Assembly: GCF_010993965.1 (NCBI RefSeq)
Contig: NZ_WIXM01000007.1
Location: 62,001 to 126,000 of the forward strand
Direction: 5' to 3'
DNA: 64,000 bases
Source: Gracilibacillus sp. YIM 98692
Lineage (GTDB): Bacteria > Bacillota > Bacilli > Bacillales > Amphibacillaceae
Below, piece after piece: positions 10,812 to 21,317 of this stretch. The notes beneath the pieces were generated by a model, which ran no database searches, was not told the DNA's origin, and was given only the letters and a program-made list of their open reading frames with translations. The position numbers and the translations under genes were made by a program. How positions within the stretch are numbered: the stretch's first letter is position 1; every line of letters starts with the position of its first letter.

Positions 10812-11474
10812 TTGCGTACAAGTAATCGTTCTGTAACCGTAGCATTATCCGTTTTTCTTATATTGTCCCTAATGCTTATGATTTATACACAACAAAAGGA
10901 TGACCATCGCCTTCATAAGGAATATGATTTTACTGGTAAGCTGATCGTACTTGATCCAGGTCATGGTGGACGAGATGTAGGGGCTATCGGAGTAAGTGGT
11001 GGATATGAAAGCTATTATACATTGCATACAGCAGAATACATAAAAGACCATTTAGAATTACGAGGAGCAGAGGTAATATTAACAAGAGAGCAAGATGAAG
11101 ATTTGTTATTAACCGAACGTTCTGAAATATCTAACTTGTTAGATGCAGATGCCTTTTTAAGCATCCATTATAATAGTACCAGTCAAGCTCCAGAGGCTGC
11201 TGGTATCAGCACTTATTTTTATCATAACCGTGATCAAAAACTAGCAGAGTTTATACAAACTCAACTCTTATTACATACAGACTTGAATGATCGCCGGATT
11301 CACCAAGAGAATTTACAAGTTTTAAGAACAAATAACCAACCTTCTCTTTTATTAGAGCTTGGGTTTATTTCCAACGAAGAAGAAGAAAAAGTAATACAAA
11401 CAGAGGAATTTTTAAACCAAATAAGTAATGGAATCACAAACGGGCTAGCCCAATATTTTTTATATAAAGAATGA
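10812..11474 (+). CDS. N-acetylmuramoyl-L-alanine amidase (Amidase_3), membrane-anchored or secreted
   Basis: A 220-residue zinc amidase that cleaves the lactyl-L-Ala bond of peptidoglycan. An N-terminal hydrophobic segment (about residues 8-25) acts as a signal or anchor. The zinc ligands are visible: H51 in LDPGHGG, E66 in GGYESYY and H119 in SIHYNS, with catalytic E182 in LLELGF. Length and anchor resemble CwlD-like enzymes; the position between hisS and dtd matches B. subtilis yrvJ, but it lacks the SH3 repeats of YrvJ. The start is TTG, with AAGGGG 8 nt upstream. A spore or vegetative role cannot be decided. Confidence 0.9.
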   Translation: MRTSNRSVTVALSVFLILSLMLMIYTQQKDDHRLHKEYDFTGKLIVLDPGHGGRDVGAIGVSGGYESYYTLHTAEYIKDHLELRGAEVILTREQDEDLLLTERSEISNLLDADAFLSIHYNSTSQAPEAAGISTYFYHNRDQKLAEFIQTQLLLHTDLNDRRIHQENLQVLRTNNQPSLLLELGFISNEEEEKVIQTEEFLNQISNGITNGLAQYFLYKE

Positions 11475-11483
11475 GGAGCTGAC

Positions 11484-11610
11484 TAAAGAAAACTCGTCGA
11501 TTAACGAACCTTTCGCTAAGTTAGAGACGTAATTGCCCTTATCTATCTTCCTGATCGTAGTATCTACGTCGAATTCACTTCATCTGTAACACGATATGAA
11601 TTCTGATAAA
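11484..11610 (+). repeat. Dispersed repeat family B, copy B1
   Basis: It begins 10 nt after the amidase stop with AAAGAAAACTCGTCGATTAA and proceeds through GAGACGTAATTGCCCTTATC, TATCTTCCTGATCGTAG, TACGTCGAATTCACTTC and ATCTGTAACACGATAT. The same order of blocks is found in copy B2 at 25637. GACGTA/TACGTC can form a second stem. Confidence 0.75.
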
Positions 11611-11684
11611 GTAAAAAAGTCAAGAAAAACAAGGCAAAACCCGCCTAGTCCTTCATGATTTTTCTGACATGCTAAATTTCGTAG

Positions 11685-11935
11685 TAGAACAAAACTGCGC
11701 AATAGTATGGGGTGAGTGCATAAATACCGCTCCAGAAATATACTTCGCTTTCCGCGGGCAACGCTTCAGCTTCCTCGGTGCAAGGGAGCAAAGCTGTTAT
11801 TTCAAGTAGCCCCCTGGCTGAGGTGCTGCCCCCGGAAAGCGAGTGTTTTTCCGCAGCGCCGATTACGCGCTCATCGAGACAAGTGGAGGAAAAACTTCCC
11901 CAAAGTTACTGCACAGTTTATGGATATTACGAATG
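11685..11935 (+). repeat. Family C repeat, rearranged copy C1 with degenerate tail
   Basis: The left part is the C right arm in inverse orientation (CCAGAAATATACTTCGCTTT, CGGGCAACGCTTCAGCTTCC). The right part (CCCCCGGAAAGCGAGTGTTT, TTCCGCAGCG) is another arm facing it, and the tail CTTCCCCAAAGTTACTGCAC is shared with 18318-18396. A 90-codon reading frame that crosses the element looks fortuitous. With B1 it fills the gap of about 530 bp between the amidase gene and dtd. Confidence 0.65.
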
Positions 11936-11949
11936 AATTTTATAAAAAA

Positions 11950-11972
11950 AGACACCTTACGACAAGATGTCT
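11950..11972 (-). terminator. Terminator after dtd, possibly bidirectional
   Basis: AGACACCTT/AAGATGTCT with one mismatch and a 5-nt loop is flanked by A7 on the left and TTTT on the right, so it can act on either strand. It lies 34 bp past the dtd stop. Confidence 0.7.
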
Positions 11973-12005
11973 TTTATACTTAATATGAATTTAAGCTTTT
12001 CTCAT

Positions 12006-12458
12006 TTATTTCTTACGATCCTCTGAATCGATAATCATTGTCACAGGTCCTACGTTGCTAAAAGTGACGTCCATCATTTCTCCAAAAGAACCGGTTTCTA
12101 CGTCAACTCCTTCTTCCTTTAAACGTCTGTTTACTGTTTCATAATATTCTTCTGCTATATCTGGCTTAGCTGCTTGCATGAAATTAGGTCTTCTCCCTTT
12201 ACGTGTATCTGCATACAGCGTGAACTGGGATATAGATAGAATACTCCCTTCAATATCTTTTAAAGACAGGTTCATTTTTCCTTGATTATCCTCAAAAACC
12301 CGTAAATGAATCATTTTGTTTACAATATATTCTATATCTTCTTCTGTATCTGTATGAGTTACACCAATTAATGCAACATATCCATGATTAATCTTGCCGA
12401 TTATTTGATCATTGACCTTTACAGATGCATTTTTTGCTCGTTGTAATACTACCTTCAT
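12006..12458 (-). CDS. dtd: D-aminoacyl-tRNA deacylase
   Basis: A 150-residue DTD-family editing enzyme that hydrolyses D-aminoacyl-tRNAs (for example D-Tyr-tRNA). The two family signatures are present: SQFTL at residues 77-81 and GPVT at 137-140, which form the chirality-proofreading pocket at the dimer interface. The length matches the family. It follows rel by 25 nt, as yrvI follows relA in B. subtilis. Confidence 0.96.
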   Translation of the reverse strand: MKVVLQRAKNASVKVNDQIIGKINHGYVALIGVTHTDTEEDIEYIVNKMIHLRVFEDNQGKMNLSLKDIEGSILSISQFTLYADTRKGRRPNFMQAAKPDIAEEYYETVNRRLKEEGVDVETGSFGEMMDVTFSNVGPVTMIIDSEDRKK

Positions 12459-12483
12459 TTGCTATTCTTACCTCACAATTTCT

Positions 12484-14685
12484 TTATTGAATGGTACGTT
12501 CTACTGTATAGACATCTTGGATTTGCTTAAGACGTTCAACAATTCGTCTTAAATGACTAATATTATGAATGAGAATTGTCACATTTATTATGGCAATTTT
12601 ATTTCGGTCTGACCGACCATTTACTGCAATAATGTTTGTTTTCATCTCATTGATCACTTGTAATACGTCATTTAATAAACCTCTTCGGTCATACCCTGAT
12701 ATTTCAAGGTCCACATGGTATTGTTTCGTCTCCGACTTTTCATTCTCCCATTCCACATGTATCAAACGACTCTTAGCACCATCTGTATCTACATTAGGGC
12801 AATCCATTCGATGTACAGAAACTCCTCGACCTTTCGTGATATAACCTACAATTTTATCACCTGGAACAGGGTTACAACATTTTGATAAGCGTATAAGCAT
12901 ATTGTCGACGCCTTCTACTTGAACACCAGAGTCTCTTTTAGAACGCTTTTTCTTTGTTTGTGTTGCATTCACTTCTTCAATGGTTTCTTCCATATCTTTA
13001 TCTTTTTCTTGCTGCTGGCGAATCCTTTCTGTCAGCCTTGTGACAATTTGAGAAGCTGTAATACCATGATAGCCAACAGCGGCAAACATATCTTCCTCTG
13101 TTGAAAAATTAAATTTGTTCATTGCCAGTTGAATATTATCACTTAATAATATTTCTCGAGGCTCAAATCCATTTGCTTTGATCTCGTACTCAACTAACTC
13201 TTTACCTTTTGCGACATTTTCTTCTCGACGTTGCTTTTTGAAAAATTGTTTAATTTTATTTTTAGCTTGAGATGTCTGGGTCATTTTCAACCAGTCTTGT
13301 GACGGTCCATAAGAATGCTTAGAAGTCATTACTTCAACAATATCACCATTTTTTAATGGATAATCTAATGGCTCCATTTTCCCATTAATTTTAGCACCTA
13401 TCGTTTGATTCCCAACTTCTGTATGAATTTTATAAGCAAAATCAATTGGTACGGAACCTCTAGGTAATTCTATGACATCGCCTTTTGGTGTAAAAACATA
13501 GACCATGTCAGAAAATAAATCGACTTTTAATGATTCCATAAACTCTTCTGCATCATGTGCATCGTTTTGCCATTCCAATATTTCTCTAAACCATGCTAAC
13601 TTATCCTCGTTGGATTGCTGATTGGGTTGAACCGTTTTACCTTCCTTATACGCCCAATGTGCTGCAATCCCGTATTCGGCGATTTCATGCATTTCTTTTG
13701 TTCTGATTTGTACTTCTAACGGGGCTCCTTTAGGCCCTATAACGGTTGTGTGCAAAGACTGGTATAAGTTAGGTTTTGGCATTGCAATATAATCTTTAAA
13801 ACGACCAGGCATCGGCTTCCAACATGTATGGATAATGCCTAATACAGCATAGCAATCCTTAATACTGGAGACAATGATTCTGACAGCAAGAAGGTCGTAA
13901 ATTTCGTTAAATTGTTTTTTCTGGATCATCATTTTCCGATAAATACTATATAAATGCTTTGGTCTGCCAGAAAACTCTGCTTGTATATTCACATCATCAA
14001 GCTGTTTTTTGACCTCATTCATCACTTCATCAATATATTGTTCTCGTTCTTCACGTTTCTGCTTCATAAGATGGACAATGCGGTAGTATTGTTGCGGGTT
14101 TAAATAACGAAGTGCCGTATCTTCTAATTCCCACTTAATAGCTGATATTCCAAGACGATGTGCTAATGGCGCAAAAATTTCTAATGTTTCATTTGAAATT
14201 CGCCTTTGTTTTTCTGAAGGTAAATGTTTCAATGTTCGCATATTATGAAGTCGGTCTGCCAGCTTAATTAAAATAACCCGTATGTCTTTTGCCATTGCAA
14301 TAAACATTTTTCGGTGATTTTCTGCTTGCTGTTCTTCTTTCGACATATATTTTATTTTCCCTAGTTTTGTTACACCATCCACAAGCATCGCAACTTCTTC
14401 ATTAAAATAGGCAGAAAGATCATCAACGGTTACAGATGTATCTTCTACCACATCATGAAGAAAGCCCCCAGCGATTGTTTCGGGATCTAGGTTTAACTCC
14501 ATTAGTATCCCGGCAACCTGAACAGGGTGGATGATATACGGTTCTCCAGACTTACGGAATTGTCTGCTATGCGCCTTCTCTGCGAAATCATATGCGCGTT
14601 TAATGAAACGTATATCCTCGTCATTCAAATAACTTTTCGCTTGTTCAAAAACCTCTTCAGGTGCCAAAATTTTATCTTTTGCCAT
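12484..14685 (-). CDS. relA: Bifunctional (p)ppGpp synthetase/hydrolase Rel
   Basis: A 733-residue long RSH enzyme controlling the stringent response. In order: HD hydrolase domain with intact HDVVEDT (residues 77-83) and H53 in IIHPVQ; synthetase domain with [13 protein letters not shown] and [12 protein letters not shown] domain ([20 protein letters not shown]); a zinc-finger/helical region ([13 protein letters not shown]); C-terminal ACT domain. An intact hydrolase site means both activities are expected, as for B. subtilis Rel. The ATG at 14685 with AAAGGTG 6-7 nt upstream is preferred to a start at 14715. Upstream lies the apt terminator. Confidence 0.97.
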   Translation of the reverse strand: MAKDKILAPEEVFEQAKSYLNDEDIRFIKRAYDFAEKAHSRQFRKSGEPYIIHPVQVAGILMELNLDPETIAGGFLHDVVEDTSVTVDDLSAYFNEEVAMLVDGVTKLGKIKYMSKEEQQAENHRKMFIAMAKDIRVILIKLADRLHNMRTLKHLPSEKQRRISNETLEIFAPLAHRLGISAIKWELEDTALRYLNPQQYYRIVHLMKQKREEREQYIDEVMNEVKKQLDDVNIQAEFSGRPKHLYSIYRKMMIQKKQFNEIYDLLAVRIIVSSIKDCYAVLGIIHTCWKPMPGRFKDYIAMPKPNLYQSLHTTVIGPKGAPLEVQIRTKEMHEIAEYGIAAHWAYKEGKTVQPNQQSNEDKLAWFREILEWQNDAHDAEEFMESLKVDLFSDMVYVFTPKGDVIELPRGSVPIDFAYKIHTEVGNQTIGAKINGKMEPLDYPLKNGDIVEVMTSKHSYGPSQDWLKMTQTSQAKNKIKQFFKKQRREENVAKGKELVEYEIKANGFEPREILLSDNIQLAMNKFNFSTEEDMFAAVGYHGITASQIVTRLTERIRQQQEKDKDMEETIEEVNATQTKKKRSKRDSGVQVEGVDNMLIRLSKCCNPVPGDKIVGYITKGRGVSVHRMDCPNVDTDGAKSRLIHVEWENEKSETKQYHVDLEISGYDRRGLLNDVLQVINEMKTNIIAVNGRSDRNKIAIINVTILIHNISHLRRIVERLKQIQDVYTVERTIQ

Positions 14686-14866
14686 GTTATCACCTTTTAC
14701 TATTAGACTATCCACTTCAGTTGAAAGAAATGTGTTTTATATATCATAACAAATATGAATGGATTTTTCCTTATATTCAGTATCATTTATCGACATTTTA
14801 TTTAATAAAGCGCTGTCATTGTAATACCTTGTCTGACCTTACCCTTAATGCAAGGGCATAGTAAAA

Positions 14867-14898
14867 GAAAGAGCACTCAACACGAAGAGTACTCTTTC
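14867..14898 (-). terminator. Terminator between apt and rel
   Basis: A 12-bp stem with one mismatch (GAAAGAGCACTC/GAGTACTCTTTC) and an 8-nt loop lies just beyond the apt stop, followed on the minus strand by a T-rich stretch. Rel therefore probably has its own promoter in 14690-14860. Confidence 0.8.
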
Positions 14899-14903
14899 CA
14901 ATC

Positions 14904-15416
14904 TTAGTAGTCCATCAATGTAAGAACATCATAACCTTGCAACTTGTCACGACCGTTCAAATAAGTTAATTCAATTAAGAAAGCACAACCTACCACAATA
15001 CCGCCAAGTTCTTCCACTAACTTGATCGTTGCTTCAATAGTTCCACCTGTAGCTAATAAATCATCTGTAATTAAAACACGCTGCCCTGGTTTTATAGCAT
15101 CCTTATGAAGGGTTAAGACATTTTTACCATACTCTAATCCATAGTCCACTTTAATGACTTCTCTTGGTAACTTTCCTTCCTTACGTACTGGCGCAAATCC
15201 TACTTCAAGTGCATATGATACAGGGCAACCAACAATAAAACCACGTGCCTCAGGGCCCACCACTATATCAATTTGCTTTTCCTCAGCATATTTTACAATT
15301 TCATTTACTGCTGATTTGTATGCAGGACCATTATCCATTAATGTCGTTATATCCTTAAAGCGCACTCCTTCTTTAGGCCAATCTTCTACAACCGTAATAT
15401 ATTTTTTATAATCCAT
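14904..15416 (-). CDS. apt: Adenine phosphoribosyltransferase
   Basis: A 170-residue type I phosphoribosyltransferase that salvages adenine to AMP using PRPP. The PRPP-binding motif [13 protein letters not shown] lies near residues 118-130, with the adenine-side segment PEARGFI near 55-61. Its ATG overlaps the recJ stop by 11 nt, indicating translational coupling; GGAGG is carried in the recJ 3' end. The recJ-apt-rel order matches B. subtilis. Confidence 0.97.
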   Translation of the reverse strand: MDYKKYITVVEDWPKEGVRFKDITTLMDNGPAYKSAVNEIVKYAEEKQIDIVVGPEARGFIVGCPVSYALEVGFAPVRKEGKLPREVIKVDYGLEYGKNVLTLHKDAIKPGQRVLITDDLLATGGTIEATIKLVEELGGIVVGCAFLIELTYLNGRDKLQGYDVLTLMDY

Positions 15417-17742
15417 AAGCCATTTCCTCCTCCGGCACCTGAGTTTTCTCCATTTGCTCAGATATCCATTTTTTTAATTGATGATATGATGAATAATATA
15501 AAATTTCTTCTACCTGCATTCTATCGGACATTTCTTGATAAAGCGCAGACTCTGTTAAATCTTTCTTCTCAGGATTATTTTTTGGAATAATATTCGCTGA
15601 TTCCTTTGTTACAAAGTTCAAATCATGAAAAACTTGAAACATAAACTTGATTTTTTCTAGTTTCCACCCTTTAAATTCAGAAAGTTTCGGTGCATCTTTT
15701 TTATAGTTGAAATATCCTCGCTTTAAAATAAGCTGGTATAACCACTTAAATTCTTCTCTTGTCGGCATTGATTGAAAATAATTGCTTTGCTGTAATTGAA
15801 AACACGCATAAATTCTTTTCACTTGAATCTTTTCTAAAACTCGTGTCAATTCATTTAATTGTTGTGGTAAATCTAAAATATACAAAGAATCTATAGATTC
15901 ATTCATATCGATTAGTTCTGAAGGTTGCAAGATTTGGTTTATTCCAGGTACTACTGTATCTTGTTGGAATTTAAGATAATAGCTGCGCCTTACTTGTTGA
16001 TCTAATTGTTTTTTCCACTTGGAAGTCCCTCTAAAATCAAACAATTGCCAGTCATTGACGGCCATATCTTTCATTAACAGTTGCGGCTTTTGAATACCAT
16101 TCCATTCGTTTACCTGAAGTTCTCCAACTACCTCCATAGTTGTCTGTTGTGCAAGTTGCTCATATTGATCACCTAAGCCAAAACCAATGCTGTCTAATTG
16201 CACTCCTTTTGAAGTAAATTTTAACTTCAAATGACTTTTCGTTGCACCAATTTGTCGTATTTCAGTCGGTATACCTTCTAAATGAAACAGCGGCTTTGGA
16301 TTCCCCATTCCAAAAGGAGCAAAGCTTTCCAGATTTTTCACAAGCTCTAACGCCATATCTTGTATATTCAATCTCAAATCTATATTTAATTGTGGCTTAA
16401 AATCCTCTGAAGTTAACTGACTTTTAGCCAGATCCTCTAACTGTTGCTGAAGTTCTTTTATATGGTCAACTGGTAAGGTCATACCAGCAGCTTGGGCATG
16501 ACCGCCAAAATGTGTAAAAAGCTCTTTCACTTTCATACAATTTTGAAACAAGTCGAAGGCATCAATACTTCTGGCTGACCCTTTTGCTTGAAGTGTCTCC
16601 GGATTAATCGTTAATACGATAGCTGGACGGCTATAGGTTTGTACTAATTTGGAAGCGACAATTCCTAGTACACCCTGATTCCAACCTTCTCTTGCAACGA
16701 CTAATACATGTTGATCTTCTAAGTTTTGATTTTCTTCTAAAATATGAATGGCTTCTTGTGTGATCTCTCCCACAATTTTTTGTCTCTCTGTATTTAAATC
16801 TTGTACATAATTCGAAAGCTCTTCCGCTTCCTCAGGGTCTTGTGTAAGTAAAAGGTCCACTGCTAAGTTAGCATCTTGTAATCTTCCAACCGCATTTAAT
16901 CTAGGTGCAATGCGAAAACCTATATCTTCTTCACTTACGGTTCCTTCAATAGAACAAAGCTTTTTCAGAGCTTTAACCCCTGCTCTGCTTGTTTGTGTCA
17001 ATGTTTTTAGACCATGTTTCACAAGAATTCTATTTTCATCTACTAATGGTACTAAGTCTGCTACGGTTCCAATTGCAACTAAATCTAAAAATTGTTTCGG
17101 AAAATAACCTAATAAATGGGTAGCAAACTTAAATGCTACTCCTACCCCTGCTAGTTCTTTAAAAGGGTATGCATCCGAACATTTTGGATGAATAATCGCA
17201 TAGGCTTCTGGTAATTGTTCTTGTACTTCATGGTGATCGGTAATGATCACATCCATTCCGCGCTTTTGCGCCAATTCAACTTCGTCAATCCCTGCAATGC
17301 CATTATCTACTGTTATAATTAGCTGAAAACCTTGCCGGTAAGCTTCTTCGAATGCCTCTTGATTAGGACCATACCCTTCTGTAAAGCGATTTGGAATATA
17401 GTAATCACACATAGCTCCACTTTCTCTTAAGGCTTCCACCATAACGGCTGTGGAGGTAACACCATCCGCATCATAATCACCATAAACCAGGATACTTTCA
17501 CCTTGTTCGATTGCTTGCTTTACTCTTGATATAGCACGATCAATGGAAGAAAAAGAAGCAGGATCACATAATTGATCCAAACTTGGATACAAAAATTGCT
17601 CTGCTTCCTCTTCTGTTCGAATCCCTCTTTGCCATAATAATTTTTTTAAAGTATCGGGCAGATCTACACCCTTCAACATAGCTAGTTCTTCTATTTTCTC
17701 TTCATTATATGTAAACGTCCAATTAGATTGGCTTGATAACAT
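15406..17742 (-). CDS. recJ: Single-stranded-DNA-specific 5'-3' exonuclease RecJ
   Basis: A 778-residue DHH phosphoesterase. Metal-binding DYDADG is at residues 89-94 and DHH at 169-171, followed by the DHHA1 domain with the GGHAQAAGM motif near 418, an OB fold, and the extra C-terminal domain that makes Bacillus RecJ about 200 residues longer than E. coli RecJ. It acts in recombination and mismatch repair. AGGGGTGA precedes the ATG. It overlaps apt. Confidence 0.95.
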   Translation of the reverse strand: MLSSQSNWTFTYNEEKIEELAMLKGVDLPDTLKKLLWQRGIRTEEEAEQFLYPSLDQLCDPASFSSIDRAISRVKQAIEQGESILVYGDYDADGVTSTAVMVEALRESGAMCDYYIPNRFTEGYGPNQEAFEEAYRQGFQLIITVDNGIAGIDEVELAQKRGMDVIITDHHEVQEQLPEAYAIIHPKCSDAYPFKELAGVGVAFKFATHLLGYFPKQFLDLVAIGTVADLVPLVDENRILVKHGLKTLTQTSRAGVKALKKLCSIEGTVSEEDIGFRIAPRLNAVGRLQDANLAVDLLLTQDPEEAEELSNYVQDLNTERQKIVGEITQEAIHILEENQNLEDQHVLVVAREGWNQGVLGIVASKLVQTYSRPAIVLTINPETLQAKGSARSIDAFDLFQNCMKVKELFTHFGGHAQAAGMTLPVDHIKELQQQLEDLAKSQLTSEDFKPQLNIDLRLNIQDMALELVKNLESFAPFGMGNPKPLFHLEGIPTEIRQIGATKSHLKLKFTSKGVQLDSIGFGLGDQYEQLAQQTTMEVVGELQVNEWNGIQKPQLLMKDMAVNDWQLFDFRGTSKWKKQLDQQVRRSYYLKFQQDTVVPGINQILQPSELIDMNESIDSLYILDLPQQLNELTRVLEKIQVKRIYACFQLQQSNYFQSMPTREEFKWLYQLILKRGYFNYKKDAPKLSEFKGWKLEKIKFMFQVFHDLNFVTKESANIIPKNNPEKKDLTESALYQEMSDRMQVEEILYYSSYHQLKKWISEQMEKTQVPEEEMAYGL

Positions 17743-17799
17743 AAATTCACCCCTGACTCACTTATTATACAAAAGTGTTTCAAGGGTAGCAAACAGAAT

Positions 17800-18138
17800 T
17801 TATTTTTTGTCCTCGGCATTTTTTAACAATTCGTTCGAATTGTAGTGATCACTCCTATTGTCAACCAACACATCCGGTTCTTCATATATTTCTGTTCTTG
17901 TTTGGCTTTCTTGTTTCAATCTACGAATTTCTCTTTGCAGCTGAATCAGCCGAAATACTCCAACTGTAGCTGTTATTACTGCCCCCATTAACACAGAGAA
18001 TAATATCACTAAAATTAGTGGAGCTTCACCACTACCAAAAAGATAGTTCACTTCAACAGGATCGACATTTATAACTGCAAAAATCGCAATAACCACTGCA
18101 AAAACCACCGATAAAATAATATATGATTGTCCTCTCAC
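17800..18138 (-). CDS. LapA-domain membrane protein (YrvD-like)
   Basis: A 112-residue protein with two transmembrane helices (about residues 5-24 and 40-62) and a cytoplasmic coiled tail (QLQREIRRLKQE...). The hairpin layout with INVDPVEVNYLFG between the helices is the LapA/DUF1049 pattern. E. coli LapA helps control LPS synthesis, but Gram-positive homologs such as YrvD, found beside recJ, have no defined role. The position next to recJ supports orthology with yrvD. Confidence 0.8.
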   Translation of the reverse strand: MRGQSYIILSVVFAVVIAIFAVINVDPVEVNYLFGSGEAPLILVILFSVLMGAVITATVGVFRLIQLQREIRRLKQESQTRTEIYEEPDVLVDNRSDHYNSNELLKNAEDKK

Positions 18139-18239
18139 CTATATCTCCCTCCTTTTATCACTTACAAAATTTACGTCTTTCAATCCTTTACCCTTAAATT
18201 AACCGCACTATGCATGCATCATCTATCAAAAAACAAATC

Positions 18240-18420
18240 TTCATTCATTCCTCGTTGTTTTACGACACAATTGAGCAAAAGTGCTGGGATACGCTCCACC
18301 AAGATACTACGGTTTCCACAGCGTCGATTAAGGACTCATTATAGCAGAGCAGCAGGGAAACTTCCCCATAGTTGCTACGCAGTATCTTTCTATTGTGCCA
18401 TGAGATTGATTATAACTTTT
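18240..18420 (+). repeat. Degenerate family C-like repeat
   Basis: Within a 340-bp gene-free gap (18139-18478), blocks TTTCCACAGCGTCGATTA, GACTCAT and AACTTCCCCATAGTTGCTA parallel the tail of copy C1 (11853-11935). The palindromic core itself is lost, so this looks like an old, decayed copy. No other feature is seen in the gap apart from the secDF terminator. Confidence 0.45.
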
Positions 18421-18443
18421 TAGAAAGCACTTTAGATAATACT

Positions 18444-18476
18444 AAAGAAGCTGGCATTTTCATGCGCAGCTTCTTT
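18444..18476 (-). terminator. Terminator after secDF
   Basis: A perfect 10-bp stem AAAGAAGCTG/CAGCTTCTTT with a 13-nt loop ends 3 bp past the secDF stop. The following minus-strand T tract is weak. Confidence 0.7.
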
Positions 18477-18478
18477 GA

Positions 18479-20740
18479 TTAGACTTGTGGTCCATCGTTA
18501 TATTTCTTTTCTGTGTAGTTGATTGGGTTTTCGTTGATCGTTTTTCCTCTCCATACAAGCCAAATTTGAGCTGCAATAAAGAGGGAAGAATACGTACCAG
18601 CTATTAATCCGACAACTAACGCAAAAGCAAAATTAGTAATGGATGTTGCGCCGAATATTAAAAGCATCAATGCCGCAAATATTACGGTTAAGACCGTATT
18701 AATACTACGTGCTAAAGTTTGCATTAAACTTTTGTTAATAACAGCCGCAAGTTCCGTAAAGGAGCGGATTCGTTTTTTCTTCTTCAAATTTTCCCTAATC
18801 CGGTCAAAGGTGACAATGGTATCATTAATCGAGTAACCGACAATCGTCAATATAGCTGCGATAATCGTAATGTCAAACTCTAACCTCGTTATACTAAATA
18901 ACGCAATGATAAAGAATGCATCATGTAATAGAGCTAATATCGCTGTAAGTGCAGAATAAAATTCAAATCGAATCGTGACATAAATAATAATCCCAATAGA
19001 TGCATATAGCACGGCCATGACCGCATTTTTTGCTAATTCTTTCCCAACAACCGGCGAAACGGTATTTATCGTTGGTGCACTTCCATATTGTTCTTCAAAA
19101 TAGCTGCGAACTTCTGCAACTTTTTCTTGTGATAACTCTTTGTCAAAGCGAGAGACAGCAATGTTTTGGTTATCACCAGATAAAACAATGGGACTGCTTG
19201 GCGTCAGCTCCAAATGCTCATATGCTTCTTCTATTTCTTCTGCTGTTAAGCTTTGATCAGCTAACACTTCCACACGAGATCCACTTGTGAAATCAATTCC
19301 GACATTTAATCGGAACAAAGCTAAACAAATAATGCCTAAAGCAATCAACGCAATCGATAAACGGAAAAACTTTTTTCGGTGTTGAACAAAATCAAACTGA
19401 CGACCAAAAAAGGTTGGTTCGACCTCTTCTTTACTGTTAATATCCTGGATTTGATCCTCTTTCACACCAAACCAGCTAGGGCGTTTATTTAAGAAATTAC
19501 TTTTTACCCAAAAACCTAAAAACAGTCGAGAACCGAATACTGCTGTCACAAAACTCAAGACAATGCTCACCATTAATAATGTCGCAAATCCTTTTACAGA
19601 ACTTGTACCAAAGATAAAAAGGACAGCCGCCGCGATCATTGTTGTAATGTTTGCATCAAAAATGGTAGATAAAGAATGTTGATTCCCTGCTTTAAAGGAA
19701 GCTTTTGTCGATTTTCCTTCTTTCAACTCTTCTTTAACCCGCTCATACGTAATAATATTGGCATCTACTGCCATCCCTACACCAAGCACTAATGCCGCTA
19801 TGCCTGGCAATGTTAAAACACCGTTCATTAATTGGAATACAAGTAATACTAAATATATGTATATACTTAAAGTAATCGCTGCAATAACCCCTGGGAATCG
19901 ATAATAAAAAATCATATATAAGAAAATAAGGATAACGCCAATTACACTAGCAAAGACGGTTTTTGCTAAAGCCTGCTGTCCAAATTGAGCTCCAACTGAA
20001 GTAGAGTATTCTTCCTCTAAGTTTACTGGTAAAGAACCAGCGTTTAAGATATCTGCTAACCTTTGTGCAGAATCAATCGTGAAATCCGGCCCTTCTATCA
20101 TAATATCAGTTGTTCTTAACACTCGATCAAAACCAGGTGCAGAAATAAATTTTGGATCCGTTTTGGCTGCTTCTTCTTGATAAGAATCTCCTTCTTCATA
20201 GTCCATCCAGATCACAATTCGATTAGGAAGATCTGGATTTTCAAAAATTTCCTTTGTAGCATCACCAAAACGATCAGCATCTTTAAACTTTAACGTAACA
20301 ATCGGTTGATTCGTATCTGGATCAAAGTCTTGTTTAGCACTTCCTTCTTTTATATCTGAACCATCTAGGTACTCTTTGTCATTCACATCTCGAAAAGAAA
20401 GCTGTGCGGTAGTGGATAACATTTCACGTGCTTCATCTTGGTCTTCTACTCCTGCAAGCTGAACACGAATTCGATTTGGTTCTTCAATATTAAAACTAGG
20501 TTCACTAATTCCAATCGCATTGACACGCTCTTCTAAAATACGTGCTGTTGCCTCTAATTGATCTGTTGTTATTTCTTGATCTCCATCAATGGGCTCGACA
20601 TCATATAAAACTTCAAATCCACCTTGTAGATCTAAACCTAATTTTATTTTGTTTGCTACGTCTGAGTATGTCGTTCCAATCGTTGCTCCTAAAACTAATA
20701 CAATAAGAAAAAAAGCAACGAGTCTTCCTCTTTTCACCAT
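18479..20740 (-). CDS. secDF: SecD-SecF fusion protein translocase subunit
   Basis: A 753-residue fused SecDF, as in B. subtilis, where SecD and SecF are one polypeptide. It is an RND-type membrane protein that uses the proton-motive force to pull exported proteins through SecYEG. The SecD half has the first helix (residues about 7-25), KLGLDLQGG (33-41), the P1 extracellular domain and six-helix bundle (GVGMAVDANIITYERVKEE). The SecF half restarts near 440 with GIDFTSGSRVEV and IVGYSINDTIVTFDRIRE. The ATG at 20740 with GGGGAGG 8 nt upstream replaces a longer, unsupported frame to 20809. Confidence 0.96.
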   Translation of the reverse strand: MVKRGRLVAFFLIVLVLGATIGTTYSDVANKIKLGLDLQGGFEVLYDVEPIDGDQEITTDQLEATARILEERVNAIGISEPSFNIEEPNRIRVQLAGVEDQDEAREMLSTTAQLSFRDVNDKEYLDGSDIKEGSAKQDFDPDTNQPIVTLKFKDADRFGDATKEIFENPDLPNRIVIWMDYEEGDSYQEEAAKTDPKFISAPGFDRVLRTTDIMIEGPDFTIDSAQRLADILNAGSLPVNLEEEYSTSVGAQFGQQALAKTVFASVIGVILIFLYMIFYYRFPGVIAAITLSIYIYLVLLVFQLMNGVLTLPGIAALVLGVGMAVDANIITYERVKEELKEGKSTKASFKAGNQHSLSTIFDANITTMIAAAVLFIFGTSSVKGFATLLMVSIVLSFVTAVFGSRLFLGFWVKSNFLNKRPSWFGVKEDQIQDINSKEEVEPTFFGRQFDFVQHRKKFFRLSIALIALGIICLALFRLNVGIDFTSGSRVEVLADQSLTAEEIEEAYEHLELTPSSPIVLSGDNQNIAVSRFDKELSQEKVAEVRSYFEEQYGSAPTINTVSPVVGKELAKNAVMAVLYASIGIIIYVTIRFEFYSALTAILALLHDAFFIIALFSITRLEFDITIIAAILTIVGYSINDTIVTFDRIRENLKKKKRIRSFTELAAVINKSLMQTLARSINTVLTVIFAALMLLIFGATSITNFAFALVVGLIAGTYSSLFIAAQIWLVWRGKTINENPINYTEKKYNDGPQV

Positions 20741-20830
20741 ATGTAAGGCCTCCCCAATAGTTTCACACCAAAACCATATTACTACAAAAAATGATAAATA
20801 TTCAATCAACAGCTTTTGCTTTATTCATCA

Positions 20831-21136
20831 TCACTTTTTTTGAGAATTTTCTTCCATTCCAAATAAAGCATCAATGGACTCTTGTAAATTATCATCCTGC
20901 CAGGATTGTTGAGCTAAATAACTAATATAGATATTAGGATGCAAGTGGAATATGTCCTGAACCACCTCATGGAGCCTTTTTTCTGGATTACCTTTCCATA
21001 CCTTGTCCACTATACAATTCCACACATCATCTACAGTAGCCTTTGAATAGTCTAGAAGCTGCAATTCTTCTACTTTACTTTCCAAGATGCCTGCCACTTC
21101 TTGCTTCCACTTAGAAACAGGTTTACAAACGCTCAC
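20831..21136 (-). CDS. comN: ComN-like post-transcriptional regulator (YrzD family)
   Basis: A small protein of about 101 residues. The pattern VEELQLLDYSKATVDDVWNCIVDKVWK and HLHPNIYISYL matches ComN/YrzD, which in B. subtilis controls comE mRNA and binds DivIVA at division sites. The position beside secDF agrees. GTG at 21136 is chosen because GAGGGA lies 9 nt upstream; three other GTG codons lie just upstream (21139 to 21145), so the start is uncertain by a few residues. In this genome it may bear on competence, given the pilus locus at 54.7-63.4 kb (inference). Confidence 0.8.
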   Translation of the reverse strand: MSVCKPVSKWKQEVAGILESKVEELQLLDYSKATVDDVWNCIVDKVWKGNPEKRLHEVVQDIFHLHPNIYISYLAQQSWQDDNLQESIDALFGMEENSQKK

Positions 21137-21317
21137 CACACACACTCCCTCATTATCGTCGTTTTACAATGTAATGAATCCTAGTCCTAACGCATTTATC
21201 CTTCTCATTTTTTTTAATATCCGATAATAGCCAAAAAATTGTCATGCTCGTCCGAACACCAAGCATATACTTCATTGTATATGAAAATTTTCCATTTGAG
21301 AAGGCGGGTCGAGAAAA

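Noticed and set aside
11716-11988. A 90-codon open frame in the amidase-dtd gap
   Set aside because: It coincides with repeat C1 and the dtd terminator, has no homology I recognise, and its composition follows the repeat.
18127-18423. A 98-codon frame upstream of lapA
   Set aside because: It covers a decayed repeat and shows no recognisable domain.
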